Shown: one piece after another, positions 1 through 5,137 of the stretch
Layout: each line of letters starts with the position of its first letter
Position numbering within the stretch: the stretch's first letter is position 1
Assembly: GCA_016784425.1 (NCBI GenBank)
Contig: JADHUQ010000159.1
Span: forward strand, 1-5,137
Length of the DNA stretch: 5,137 nt
Source: Candidatus Delongbacteria bacterium
GTDB lineage: Bacteria > CAIWAD01 > BS150m-G50
Reading direction: 5' to 3'
Made by a program: the position numbers and the translations under genes
The notes under the pieces: model-generated
What the model saw: only the letters and a program-made list of their open reading frames with translations
Databases searched by the model: none
What the model was told of the DNA's origin: nothing

Positions 1-431
1 ACTGTAAACGGGTCACCCCAGGTCAGGGTGTACAGACTGCTGGGACCGGCGGCATAGAAATCGTCATAAGCCACATAGACGCTGTACAGACCGGCAGCCT
101 CAATTACATGCGTGAAACTGTAGTCGGAACAGTACCCCTGGATGTTACCGGTGACCACGATTTCCGGGCTGCCGCTGCTTTCGTCAATAAGGTAAAGGAC
201 CAGAGCGTGCCCCTCCTCGCCGTCGAGGAAGAACTCCACCTCGGTGTCGGCTGCAACCTCGAACTGGTACCAGTCGGAATCGCGGGTATAAGTGCTGGAC
301 CAGACGCCACCGCAGTGGGTTTCCCCCGGTGCAATACTGTCGTAGGCGGGCGGATTACCATTGCTGCCGTTGTTGGGTTCAACTTCGTCGATACCCCAGT
401 TGGGGCAGTCCGGTGGCTCGCAGGGATCGCA
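1..431 (-). other. Domain B3, cut by the left edge
   Basis: Residues 1292-1434+ begin with CDPCEPPDC, then EVEPNNGSNGNPPAYDSI, GETHCGGVW and DSDWYQFEV. The spacing from the GETxC cysteine to the Trp of DW is 14 residues, as in B1 and B2. The second half (LVLYLID, VAYDDFYAAGPSS, YTLTW) differs from B1/B2 and instead matches visible gene 2. It is probably the last domain before a sorting domain lying just outside the window. Confidence 0.7.
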
Positions 432-3400
432 TTCGTCTACATAGGAACAGGCCAGCTGGTAGTTGCCCGATTCCATCCCATAACCCTCGATCACCAGATA
501 GTAGAGTCCCTGGGCCAGACAGGTGGTTATCGTTGACCAGTTGTCATAGGCTCCTGCGCAATCATCATCGTTGATGTAAATGATTGTCTCGCAGTCTTCC
601 GCCAGGATCAGCAACCGGGTATCAAAATAGCCCTCGTAGGTTTCCTCCATACAGGTGGTGAAGGTGTAGATCCCCTCATCCTCCAGCAGGAATTCATAGA
701 AAACATCCGCGGAGGGTTCGAAACCGTTATCACTGTAACCAAAGGTGAACCACTCGTCACTGAAGGGGAACTCTTCGATGATAAAGGGATCAAAGCAGTT
801 GTCCCCCTGGCTGGGTGCGTCGGTGGTGACATCGAGACTGTAAGCACCGGCGCTGTCCCAATAACCCTCCACGCAGATCCTGTAGGTGCCGGAACTCAGA
901 AAGACATCCAGCTCTGACTGCAATCCGCAGGCATCGTCATTGGAAACGATCTCACTGAGACAATCTTCGGAGAGCAGCCGCAGGTAGGAATCGTAGTTGG
1001 TCCCGCCGTCACACAATGAGATCAACACATTCCCTTCGACCGGCAGGGAGAACTGATACCACTCGTCAGGTGAGGGATTGCCATAGGTGTCGAAGTTGTC
1101 TGTAGTGGAATCCACAACTTCAAATGGCAGGAACTGGATCTGGATGGCGGATTCACAGAATTCTCCCGGTGGGGGGTCAAACTCCTCCCACTCAATGGAC
1201 AGGGTGTAGTCGCCGCCGTTGACACCCCAGACCGCTTCTACACAGAGCAGGTAGGTTCCGGGCTGCATCAACCGCATAATATAGGAGGGGCTGCCCCACC
1301 CCCCGCAGCCGTAGTCATCGGTGAAAAGCAGTGTACTGCAATCGTCCGCCAGCAGGTAGATATAGGAATTGAAGGTTGTCCCCTCGCACAGAGAGATAGT
1401 GACCACTCCCTCTTCCAGAATTTCGAAACTGTACCACTCGTCCGGAGAAGGATTACCATAGGTGTCGATGTTATTGAGATTGCTGGCGGTAATCTCGAAC
1501 GGCAGTTCCGGAACGATGTGGGGATCATCGCAAAAGTCGCCGGTACCGGGGGTAAACTGATCGAAGGTTGCTGTGAGACGATAAGTTCCCATGTTGTTGG
1601 AATACCCTTCAACGCAGAGTTTGTAGGTTCCCGCTTCGAGGTAGGACATCACTTCGGAGGGTTCATACGGCGCCTGGTCCTCCTCGCAAAGGGGTCCGAT
1701 ATCACCGACGGCCAGCTCGGTGGCACAATCATCCAGCATCAGACGCAGGTATGTATCGTAGTCTGTCTCCGAGGCGCAGAGAGTCGCGTAGAAGTTCCCC
1801 GACTCTTCGAGTGTAAACTCGTACCACTCGTCCGGTGCGGGGTTCCCGTAAGTATTGCTGTTGTCGTTGGTTATACCGACAACCGTGAAGGGAAACTCCT
1901 CGATCAGCAACGGCTCCTCGCAGAAATCCCCCGGTGGTGGCACGTAAGTTTCCGTCGTCAGGGTCAGGGCGTACTCCCCTTCTATCTGTTCGTAGTTGTC
2001 GTGCATGACAAACGCGTAGTAATGCCCCGGTCCCAGTATGGCGATCAGCTCCTCCTCTTCACAGATAGTACCGTTGTTGGTGGAGGTGATGATGCTGTAG
2101 AAGCAGTTCTCCTGCGGATCGGAAATCAGGTAGAGATAGGGGTCGCAGAAATATGACTCAACCTGGATAGTGGCGAGATAGAAATCGTCCAGGTCAAAGA
2201 CAAACCAGTCGCTGTCCCGCTCCATCGTGGTTGCCCACAGCTCACCGCAGATGGTTTCACCAGGTGCGATCGGCTGGAACACCGGTGTCATCGCATAACA
2301 ACCGCCGTTGTCCTCATCTTCCGGGGTACCTTCACATCCCAACGGTTCGCAGAGGATCTCCGTGATCTCCAGTTCGTAGTCACCCATTTCGTTCCAATAT
2401 CCTTCAATGCAGATATTGTAAATCCCGGGATTCAACTGGGCCGTGATACGGGACTGCAGGTCGCAGTCGTTGTCATTGACTGCCAGCAGGGAAATACAAT
2501 CCTCAGCCAGCAGGTAGAGATAGGTATTGAAGGAGCTGCCGCAGAGCGAGAAGGTGTAAAGCCCTTCGTGATCAATCTCAACCTGGTACCACTCGTCCGG
2601 TACATCCCAGCCATAGGTGTCGATATTGTCGGTGGTGGTACCGGTCGTTGCATAAGGCAATTCCTCAACCACCCAGGGATCGCCGCAGAAATCCCCCTGC
2701 CCCGGTTCAAACGGTTCGTGGGTTACATCGAGGGAGTAGTTTCCAGAGTAGTCCCAATACCCCTCCACGCAGACAACATAGTCGCCCGGTACCAGGAAAA
2801 GAGACAGCTCCGACTGCAGACCGCAACTATCGTCATTGTAGGCAATTTCCGTTGCGCAATCATTGCTCAGTAACCGCAGGTAGGAATCGTAATCGGTACC
2901 ACCGCCGCAATGGGTGATCAGGGTGTTTCCAGACTCCACGATCTCGAGCGCATACCATTCATCAGGTGATTGATTGCCATAAGTGTCGGTGTTATCCGTT
3001 GTTGTGCCAGTGGTGCTGAAGGGCAGCGCGTCGATCACCAGCGGGTCGGCGCAGAAATCTCCCTGAGGCGGGGTAAATATTTCACCGGTAAGTGTCAGGG
3101 AGAACTCCGCATCAATCAAGTCAGTGGTTGTATCATACTCCTTTATCCAGACGTAATAGTGGCCGGGACCCAGAATGTCTGAGTAGATCTCAGTTTCACA
3201 GAAAACACCGTTGTTGACGATTGCCAACGTGCCACCGAGACAGTTCTCATTAGGATCGGAAATGATATAAAAAATCGGATCGAAATTATAGGACTCCACC
3301 AGCAGGGTGACCTCGTAGAATTCCGGCAGGTCGAAAACAAACCAGTCTTCATCCCAGTCACCACCATCAACCCAGGTTGTCCCGCAGATCGTTTCTCCGA

Positions 3401-4304
3401 CGGTGATCTCCTGGAAGACAGGGGTGTCGGCGTTACACCCGCCGTTGTCTTCGATCTCCTCGGTCCCTTCACATTCCAAAGGATCACAGCTGAACTCAAG
3501 AATGTGCAGAATATAGTCGCCGGAATCGCCGCCGTAACCATCGATGACAATATAATAATCACCTGCAGGAATCAGCTCCAGCAGCAGGTCGGAACGCCAA
3601 TCGGGACAGGCGTCATCGTTACAGTCTACCAGGTTCAGGTCACTGTCGTAAACATAGACCTTGGTGTCGTAACCGGAATCGCAGAGATCCAGAGATACCC
3701 CCGTATCCTCCTCCAGGGTCAGCAGGTAGACCACATCGGGCGAAGTAGAGCCGGTATAAGGGCAGGTCTCATCGTAGTCATCGTTGTAGCCGATGGTGGT
3801 ACCGGTGACGGTAGTGTCCAGTGGTACCGCCACCGCTTCGGCGATGGTATCACCACCCTGGCGCTCCAGCAATGGGTGGTCCTCAGAGTGAATGCCGTGA
3901 TGCCTGGCTGCCCGGTCATAGAGCTCCCGGGGCACCGGTAGCGAGGACTCTTTCAGCGCGCTGATTTCCGCGACGGCACTGCTGTAGTATTTCGCAGTGG
4001 GTTCTGCTGTTGGATTGTACTTCCGGGGAGGAGCCAGCGGCGGTGTGGTCGGCTCGGTGGTTGCAGCTCGGATGATCGACGGCAGTTGATTTTCCAGGAT
4101 GGCTGCAGCGGCTCGTTCCTGCTCCAGCCTGGTAAGTGTCGGTGGGATTACCGCGGGAACAGCACTGGATGAAAGCGGGGGTGCGATCTCCGAACCGGTT
4201 TTCTTCGTAGCCGGATCGGTTTTCCTGTCACTCAACAGGTCCTTGACGGCAAAGGTGCTGACTGCCAGAGCCAGCACCAGGAAAATACTCATTAGTTTCC
4301 GCAT
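1..4304 (-). CDS. Large secreted multi-domain PPC-like repeat protein (gene 1), 3' end outside window
   Basis: An unbroken frame of 1434 codons runs from ATG at 4304 off the left edge; its stop is not in the window. The start is chosen because AGGAG lies 5 bases upstream and the N-terminus is a good signal peptide: Arg2-Lys3, a hydrophobic core at about 4-16, and a likely cleavage after T-F-A19. A second Met at residue 5 would lose the charged n-region. Residues 20-148 are a Pro/Ala/Thr-rich spacer. From 149 on there are ten tandem beta-sandwich domains resembling the bacterial pre-peptidase C-terminal (PPC) family: A0 149-272, B1 273-412, A1 413-532, A2 533-651, B2 652-788, A3 789-917, A4 918-1041, A5 1042-1161, A6 1162-1291, B3 1292-1434+. 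A domains carry GDFC, DNxDTYG, PDEWY and CVEGY motifs; B domains carry NGGC, GETICG and DWFVFDL. No protease, glycosidase or other catalytic signature was seen. Inferred role: exported structural or adhesive surface protein. By analogy with gene 2, about 95 residues including a sorting domain should remain. The family call is by eye. Confidence 0.9.
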   Translation of the reverse strand, partial: MRKLMSIFLVLALAVSTFAVKDLLSDRKTDPATKKTGSEIAPPLSSSAVPAVIPPTLTRLEQERAAAAILENQLPSIIRAATTEPTTPPLAPPRKYNPTAEPTAKYYSSAVAEISALKESSLPVPRELYDRAARHHGIHSEDHPLLERQGGDTIAEAVAVPLDTTVTGTTIGYNDDYDETCPYTGSTSPDVVYLLTLEEDTGVSLDLCDSGYDTKVYVYDSDLNLVDCNDDACPDWRSDLLLELIPAGDYYIVIDGYGGDSGDYILHILEFSCDPLECEGTEEIEDNGGCNADTPVFQEITVGETICGTTWVDGGDWDEDWFVFDLPEFYEVTLLVESYNFDPIFYIISDPNENCLGGTLAIVNNGVFCETEIYSDILGPGHYYVWIKEYDTTTDLIDAEFSLTLTGEIFTPPQGDFCADPLVIDALPFSTTGTTTDNTDTYGNQSPDEWYALEIVESGNTLITHCGGGTDYDSYLRLLSNDCATEIAYNDDSCGLQSELSLFLVPGDYVVCVEGYWDYSGNYSLDVTHEPFEPGQGDFCGDPWVVEELPYATTGTTTDNIDTYGWDVPDEWYQVEIDHEGLYTFSLCGSSFNTYLYLLAEDCISLLAVNDNDCDLQSRITAQLNPGIYNICIEGYWNEMGDYELEITEILCEPLGCEGTPEDEDNGGCYAMTPVFQPIAPGETICGELWATTMERDSDWFVFDLDDFYLATIQVESYFCDPYLYLISDPQENCFYSIITSTNNGTICEEEELIAILGPGHYYAFVMHDNYEQIEGEYALTLTTETYVPPPGDFCEEPLLIEEFPFTVVGITNDNSNTYGNPAPDEWYEFTLEESGNFYATLCASETDYDTYLRLMLDDCATELAVGDIGPLCEEDQAPYEPSEVMSYLEAGTYKLCVEGYSNNMGTYRLTATFDQFTPGTGDFCDDPHIVPELPFEITASNLNNIDTYGNPSPDEWYSFEILEEGVVTISLCEGTTFNSYIYLLADDCSTLLFTDDYGCGGWGSPSYIMRLMQPGTYLLCVEAVWGVNGGDYTLSIEWEEFDPPPGEFCESAIQIQFLPFEVVDSTTDNFDTYGNPSPDEWYQFSLPVEGNVLISLCDGGTNYDSYLRLLSEDCLSEIVSNDDACGLQSELDVFLSSGTYRICVEGYWDSAGAYSLDVTTDAPSQGDNCFDPFIIEEFPFSDEWFTFGYSDNGFEPSADVFYEFLLEDEGIYTFTTCMEETYEGYFDTRLLILAEDCETIIYINDDDCAGAYDNWSTITTCLAQGLYYLVIEGYGMESGNYQLACSYVDECDPCEPPDCPNWGIDEVEPNNGSNGNPPAYDSIAPGETHCGGVWSSTYTRDSDWYQFEVAADTEVEFFLDGEEGHALVLYLIDESSGSPEIVVTGNIQGYCSDYSFTHVIEAAGLYSVYVAYDDFYAAGPSSLYTLTWGDPFT
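18..170 (-). repeat. Paralogous tail repeat, copy in gene 1
   Basis: These 153 bases align without a gap to 4985-5137 at a constant offset of 4967. By hand count about 119 of 153 bases agree (78 %), including one identical run of 23 bases that encodes part of AYDDFYAAG. The copies are in the same reading frame and orientation. The repeat is explained by tandem paralogy of the two genes, not by a mobile element, as no terminal inverted repeats were seen. Confidence 0.85.
432..1181 (-). repeat. Incomplete super-repeat unit 3 (domains A5-A6, B domain absent)
   Basis: A5 (1042-1161) is very like A1: PDEWY, YDSYLRLLSEDC, NDDACGLQSEL, CVEGYWD and YSLDVTT all recur. A6 (1162-1291) is divergent: GDNC replaces GDFC, ADVFY replaces PDEWY, and YLVIEGYG replaces CVEGY. 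No B domain lies between A4 and A5, so the B-A-A pattern breaks here. The linker EEFDPPPGEFC joins A4 directly to A5. Confidence 0.7.
1182..2351 (-). repeat. Super-repeat unit 2 (domains B2-A3-A4)
   Basis: Residues 652-1041 repeat the domain order of unit 1. B2 (652-788) opens with CEPLGCEGT and has NGGC, GETICGELW and DSDWFVFDL. A3 (789-917) has GDFC, TYGNPAPDEWY and YDTYLRLM like A1. A4 (918-1041) has FNSYIYLLA like A2. The six cysteines of B1 line up with six of the seven in B2 without any gap; Cys720 of B2 is extra. A3 is longer than A1 in its second half, near GDIGPLCEEDQAPYEPSE. Confidence 0.75.
2352..3488 (-). repeat. Super-repeat unit 1 (domains B1-A1-A2)
   Basis: Residues 273-651 hold three beta domains in the order B (273-412), A (413-532), A (533-651). 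B1 opens with CDPLECEG and carries NGGC, GETICGTTW and DEDWFVFDL. A1 carries GDFC, TDNTDTYG, PDEWY, YDSYLRLLS, NDDSCGLQSEL and CVEGYWD. A2 carries FNTYLYLLA and CIEGYW. The next 390 residues repeat this order, and B1 and B2 begin exactly 379 residues apart, so the unit looks like the product of a three-domain duplication. Confidence 0.75.
3489..3860 (-). other. Domain A0: first PPC-like beta-sandwich domain
   Basis: Residues 149-272 begin at QGGDTIAEAVAVP and include YNDDYDETCPYTGSTSPDVVY, LCDSGYDTKVYVYD, DCNDDAC and YYIVIDGYGGDSGDY. This is the classical form of the PPC-like domain seen in many secreted bacterial proteins. It keeps the 18-residue Asp-to-Cys spacing of the A repeats (D190 to C208), but it lacks their first Cys and their CVEG cysteine. 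Acidic Asn/Asp clusters could bind metal, but that is a guess. Confidence 0.7.
3861..4247 (-). other. Pro/Ala/Thr-rich N-terminal spacer of gene 1
   Basis: Residues 20-148, between the signal peptide and the first beta domain, contain no cysteine, unlike the rest of the protein. They are rich in Pro, Ala, Thr and Ser (for example APPLSSSAVPAVIPPT and TTEPTTPPLAPPRKYNP). A short stretch near 58-80 (RLEQERAAAAILENQ) could be helical. The segment 124-148 contains ARHHGIHSEDH. I do not recognise a domain. It looks like a flexible leader or a propeptide. Confidence 0.6.
4248..4304 (-). other. Signal peptide of gene 1
   Basis: The first 19 codons encode Met-Arg-Lys, then a hydrophobic stretch rich in Leu, Val and Ala, then S-T-F-A. 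A Sec/signal peptidase I cut between A19 and V20 fits the small-x-small rule (Thr17, Ala19). There is no Cys at the cut, so a lipoprotein is not indicated. This agrees with periplasmic export followed by type IX translocation. Confidence 0.85.
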
Positions 4305-4309
4305 AGTAA

Positions 4310-4314
4310 CTCCT
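4310..4314 (-). promoter_or_regulatory. Shine-Dalgarno site of gene 1
   Basis: AGGAG on the minus strand lies 5 bases before the ATG at 4304-4302. The sequence and spacing are close to ideal. This site decides the start in favour of Met1 over Met5. Confidence 0.75.
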
Positions 4315-4509
4315 GTTATCTTAGGCTCTGTCTCAACCGCGGCGGGAAAACATCGGAGATCAAATCATACTGGACTGCGGCCGGACTCTCCGCAATAGTT
4401 TCGTACTTCCTAAATATCAGGGGAAACAGGTACAGGCTCAAGTCTAATGATGGAATAGTGGAGATAACGGTAAGAAGGAGTTTGGCGAAGAGCTTCCAGG
4501 GAGTGAAAT

Positions 4510-4537
4510 CAGGGACAGACCGTAATATCTGCCCCTG
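4510..4537 (-). terminator. Stem-loop in the intergenic gap, weak terminator candidate for gene 2
   Basis: Arms 4510-4519 (CAGGGACAGA) and 4528-4537 (TCTGCCCCTG) form a 10-base-pair stem with an 8-base loop. Transcribed from the minus strand, the one imperfect position is a G-U pair; from the plus strand it would be an A-C mismatch, so the hairpin favours the minus-strand RNA. It lies 145 bases after the gene 2 stop. Only a weak T-rich stretch (ATTTCACT) follows, so it is a poor match to a standard intrinsic terminator and may be an RNA structure in a leader or spacer instead. Confidence 0.3.
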
Positions 4538-4681
4538 TCAGCCAGTCGACTATTTACTTAGCTCACCGCAATGTTCGCGCGAGATTTTCTGCGTCTGCCT
4601 GTTCGAACACCACGGCTTAACCGGCGCTGGTAAGTCCGTGTCTGGATAGCCGGTAGAAACCTGTCGATCGAGCTACGCTTT

Positions 4682-5137
4682 CTATTTGATCAAAATCATC
4701 TTTTTTACCGCCCAGTACGCCCCTGCCTGCATTTTGTAGAAATAGATCCCACTCGGCAAACCGCCAGCTTCAAAACGAACCTGGTGATTACCAGCGGCCA
4801 GCGCGTCGTCCACCAGCACTGCCACCCGGCGCCCGGTGACATCGTAAATCAGCAACTGCACCGAGGTCACTACCGGTAAGCTGAATTCGATGGTTGTGGT
4901 CGGGTTGAACGGATTGGGGTAGTTCTGCGCCAGGGAGTAGTCGAGGGGGGATGTGACAGGTGTACTCACGCCCTCTTCATCAACCCAGGCCAGCGTATAC
5001 TGGCTGCTGGGGCCGGCGGCATAGAAATCGTCATATGCTACATAGGCGCTGTAGGTTCCGGTTGTCGCGATTGTATGGGTAAAACCGTAGTCGGCGCAGT
5101 TACCCTGGGGATTTCCGGTAACCACAATTTCCGGACT
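4682..5137 (-). CDS. C-terminal part of a secreted PPC-like protein with a type IX (Por-type) sorting domain (gene 2)
   Basis: The visible 151 residues end at a TAG stop at 4684-4682; the 5' part lies beyond the right edge and no start is in the window. GTG at 5125 is an internal Val codon, since the frame continues upstream as S-P-E-I and matches gene 1 there. Visible residues 1-51 are the end of a PPC-like domain (VAYDDFYAAGPSS, YTLAW), nearly the same as residues 1379-1429 of gene 1. A short Thr/Pro/Ser linker follows. Residues 67-151 are a complete C-terminal sorting domain: NYPNPFNP, TTTIEFSLP, IYDVTGRRVAVLVD, AGNHQVRFEA, LPSGIYFYKM and the terminal KKMILIK. In known systems this domain (T9SS type A / FlgD-Ig-like) directs cargo through the type IX secretion system, after which it is cleaved or anchored at the surface. 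The catalytic or binding part of the protein, if any, is outside the window. It is upstream of gene 1 in the same direction, 377 bases away. Confidence 0.93.
   Translation of the reverse strand, partial: SPEIVVTGNPQGNCADYGFTHTIATTGTYSAYVAYDDFYAAGPSSQYTLAWVDEEGVSTPVTSPLDYSLAQNYPNPFNPTTTIEFSLPVVTSVQLLIYDVTGRRVAVLVDDALAAGNHQVRFEAGGLPSGIYFYKMQAGAYWAVKKMILIK
4685..4939 (-). other. Type IX-type C-terminal sorting domain of gene 2
   Basis: This 85-residue segment starts at YSLAQNYPNPFNP and ends at KKMILIK directly before the stop. The box order (NYPNPFNP, then a V-x-L-x-I-Y-D-V-x-G-R strand, then G-x-H-x-V-x-F, then L-x-S-G-I-Y-F-Y-K, then a basic-hydrophobic terminus) is the usual one for T9SS type A sorting domains. 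It is the strongest taxonomic and localisation clue in the window. Gene 1 lacks it only because the window cuts gene 1 at the equivalent point. Confidence 0.92.
4985..5137 (-). repeat. Paralogous tail repeat, copy in gene 2
   Basis: This is the partner of the repeat at 18-170. The similarity is cut by the window's right edge, so the full extent is unknown. Downstream of it, gene 2 continues into a linker and the sorting domain, which predicts what follows gene 1's copy beyond the left edge. Confidence 0.85.

Larger units (their letters stand above)
4305..4681. other. Intergenic region between the two paralogues (377 bases)
   Basis: No convincing gene is present. The gap holds the stem-loop at 4510-4537, the palindromes GTTCGAAC at 4601-4608 and TCGATCGA just after the gene 2 stop, a long-loop inverted pair ACCGGC/GCCGGT around 4621-4653, and the gene 1 ribosome site at its left end. 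No clear -35/-10 promoter pair was found for gene 1. No tRNA or riboswitch was recognised. Confidence 0.6.

Noticed and set aside
108..536. Forward-strand open frame of 142 codons
   Set aside because: Antisense to domains A6 and B3 of gene 1; its translation has no signal peptide or known motif.
1518..2156. Forward-strand open frame of 212 codons
   Set aside because: It lies wholly antisense to domains B2-A3-A4 of gene 1, which has a clear domain pattern and an intact frame. The forward translation shows no recognisable motif and no repeat logic of its own.
432..3488. Regular DNA repeats as a possible CRISPR array or mobile element
   Set aside because: The period is several hundred bases, the copies are diverged, and they keep the reading frame as protein domains. 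No short identical repeats with spacers, and no terminal inverted repeats, were seen.
3504..3941. Forward-strand open frame of 145 codons
   Set aside because: Antisense to domain A0 and the end of the gene 1 spacer; the Val/Ile-rich translation is what the Asp-rich reverse strand gives when read from the other side.
4364..4369. TATGAT on the minus strand as a -10 box for gene 1, 59 bases before the start
   Set aside because: No -35-like hexamer lies 16-18 bases upstream, and TATGATTTG has one base too many to fit the Bacteroidetes TAnnTTTG pattern. It remains a weak candidate only.
4601..4608. GTTCGAAC, which resembles a tRNA T-loop
   Set aside because: The flanks do not form a T-stem on either strand and no acceptor or anticodon arm could be built around it.
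4458..4649. Forward-strand frame of 63 codons in the intergenic gap
   Set aside because: It starts at GTG without a good ribosome site, overlaps the stem-loop and has no recognisable motif.

Overview
The window comes from the genome of a bacterium that exports proteins with a C-terminal sorting domain of the type IX secretion (Por/T9SS) kind, with an NYPNPFNP box and a KKMILIK terminus. This tail is typical of the Fibrobacteres-Chlorobi-Bacteroidetes (FCB) superphylum and related candidate phyla. G+C looks slightly above 50 %, which suggests an FCB candidate lineage rather than a low-GC Bacteroidetes, but the phylum cannot be fixed from this window.

Both genes lie on the minus strand, so they read from right to left. 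At the right edge (5137 to 4682) is the 3' end of gene 2, a secreted protein. Its visible 151 residues are the end of a pre-peptidase-C-terminal-like (PPC-like) beta-sandwich domain followed by a complete sorting domain. A 377-base gap (4681 to 4305) holds no convincing gene, one strand-biased stem-loop and the Shine-Dalgarno site of gene 1. The rest (4304 to 1) is one uninterrupted reading frame, gene 1, that leaves the left edge after 1434 codons. It has a signal peptide, a Pro/Ala-rich spacer and then at least ten PPC-like domains, with no catalytic domain in the visible part.

The domains of gene 1 are of two kinds, called A and B here. Their order is A0-B1-A1-A2-B2-A3-A4-A5-A6-B3. They are arranged as a higher-order B-A-A super-repeat, and cysteine positions are conserved to the residue. 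The last visible stretch of gene 1 is about 78 % identical in DNA to the start of visible gene 2, without gaps. The two genes are therefore tandem paralogues, and gene 1 very probably ends in the same sorting domain just outside the window.

The likely job is structural: two related, exported, cysteine-rich, acidic repeat proteins acting on or outside the outer membrane (adhesin, stalk or surface layer-like). This is inference from architecture. The forward-strand open frames across gene 1 are antisense shadows.
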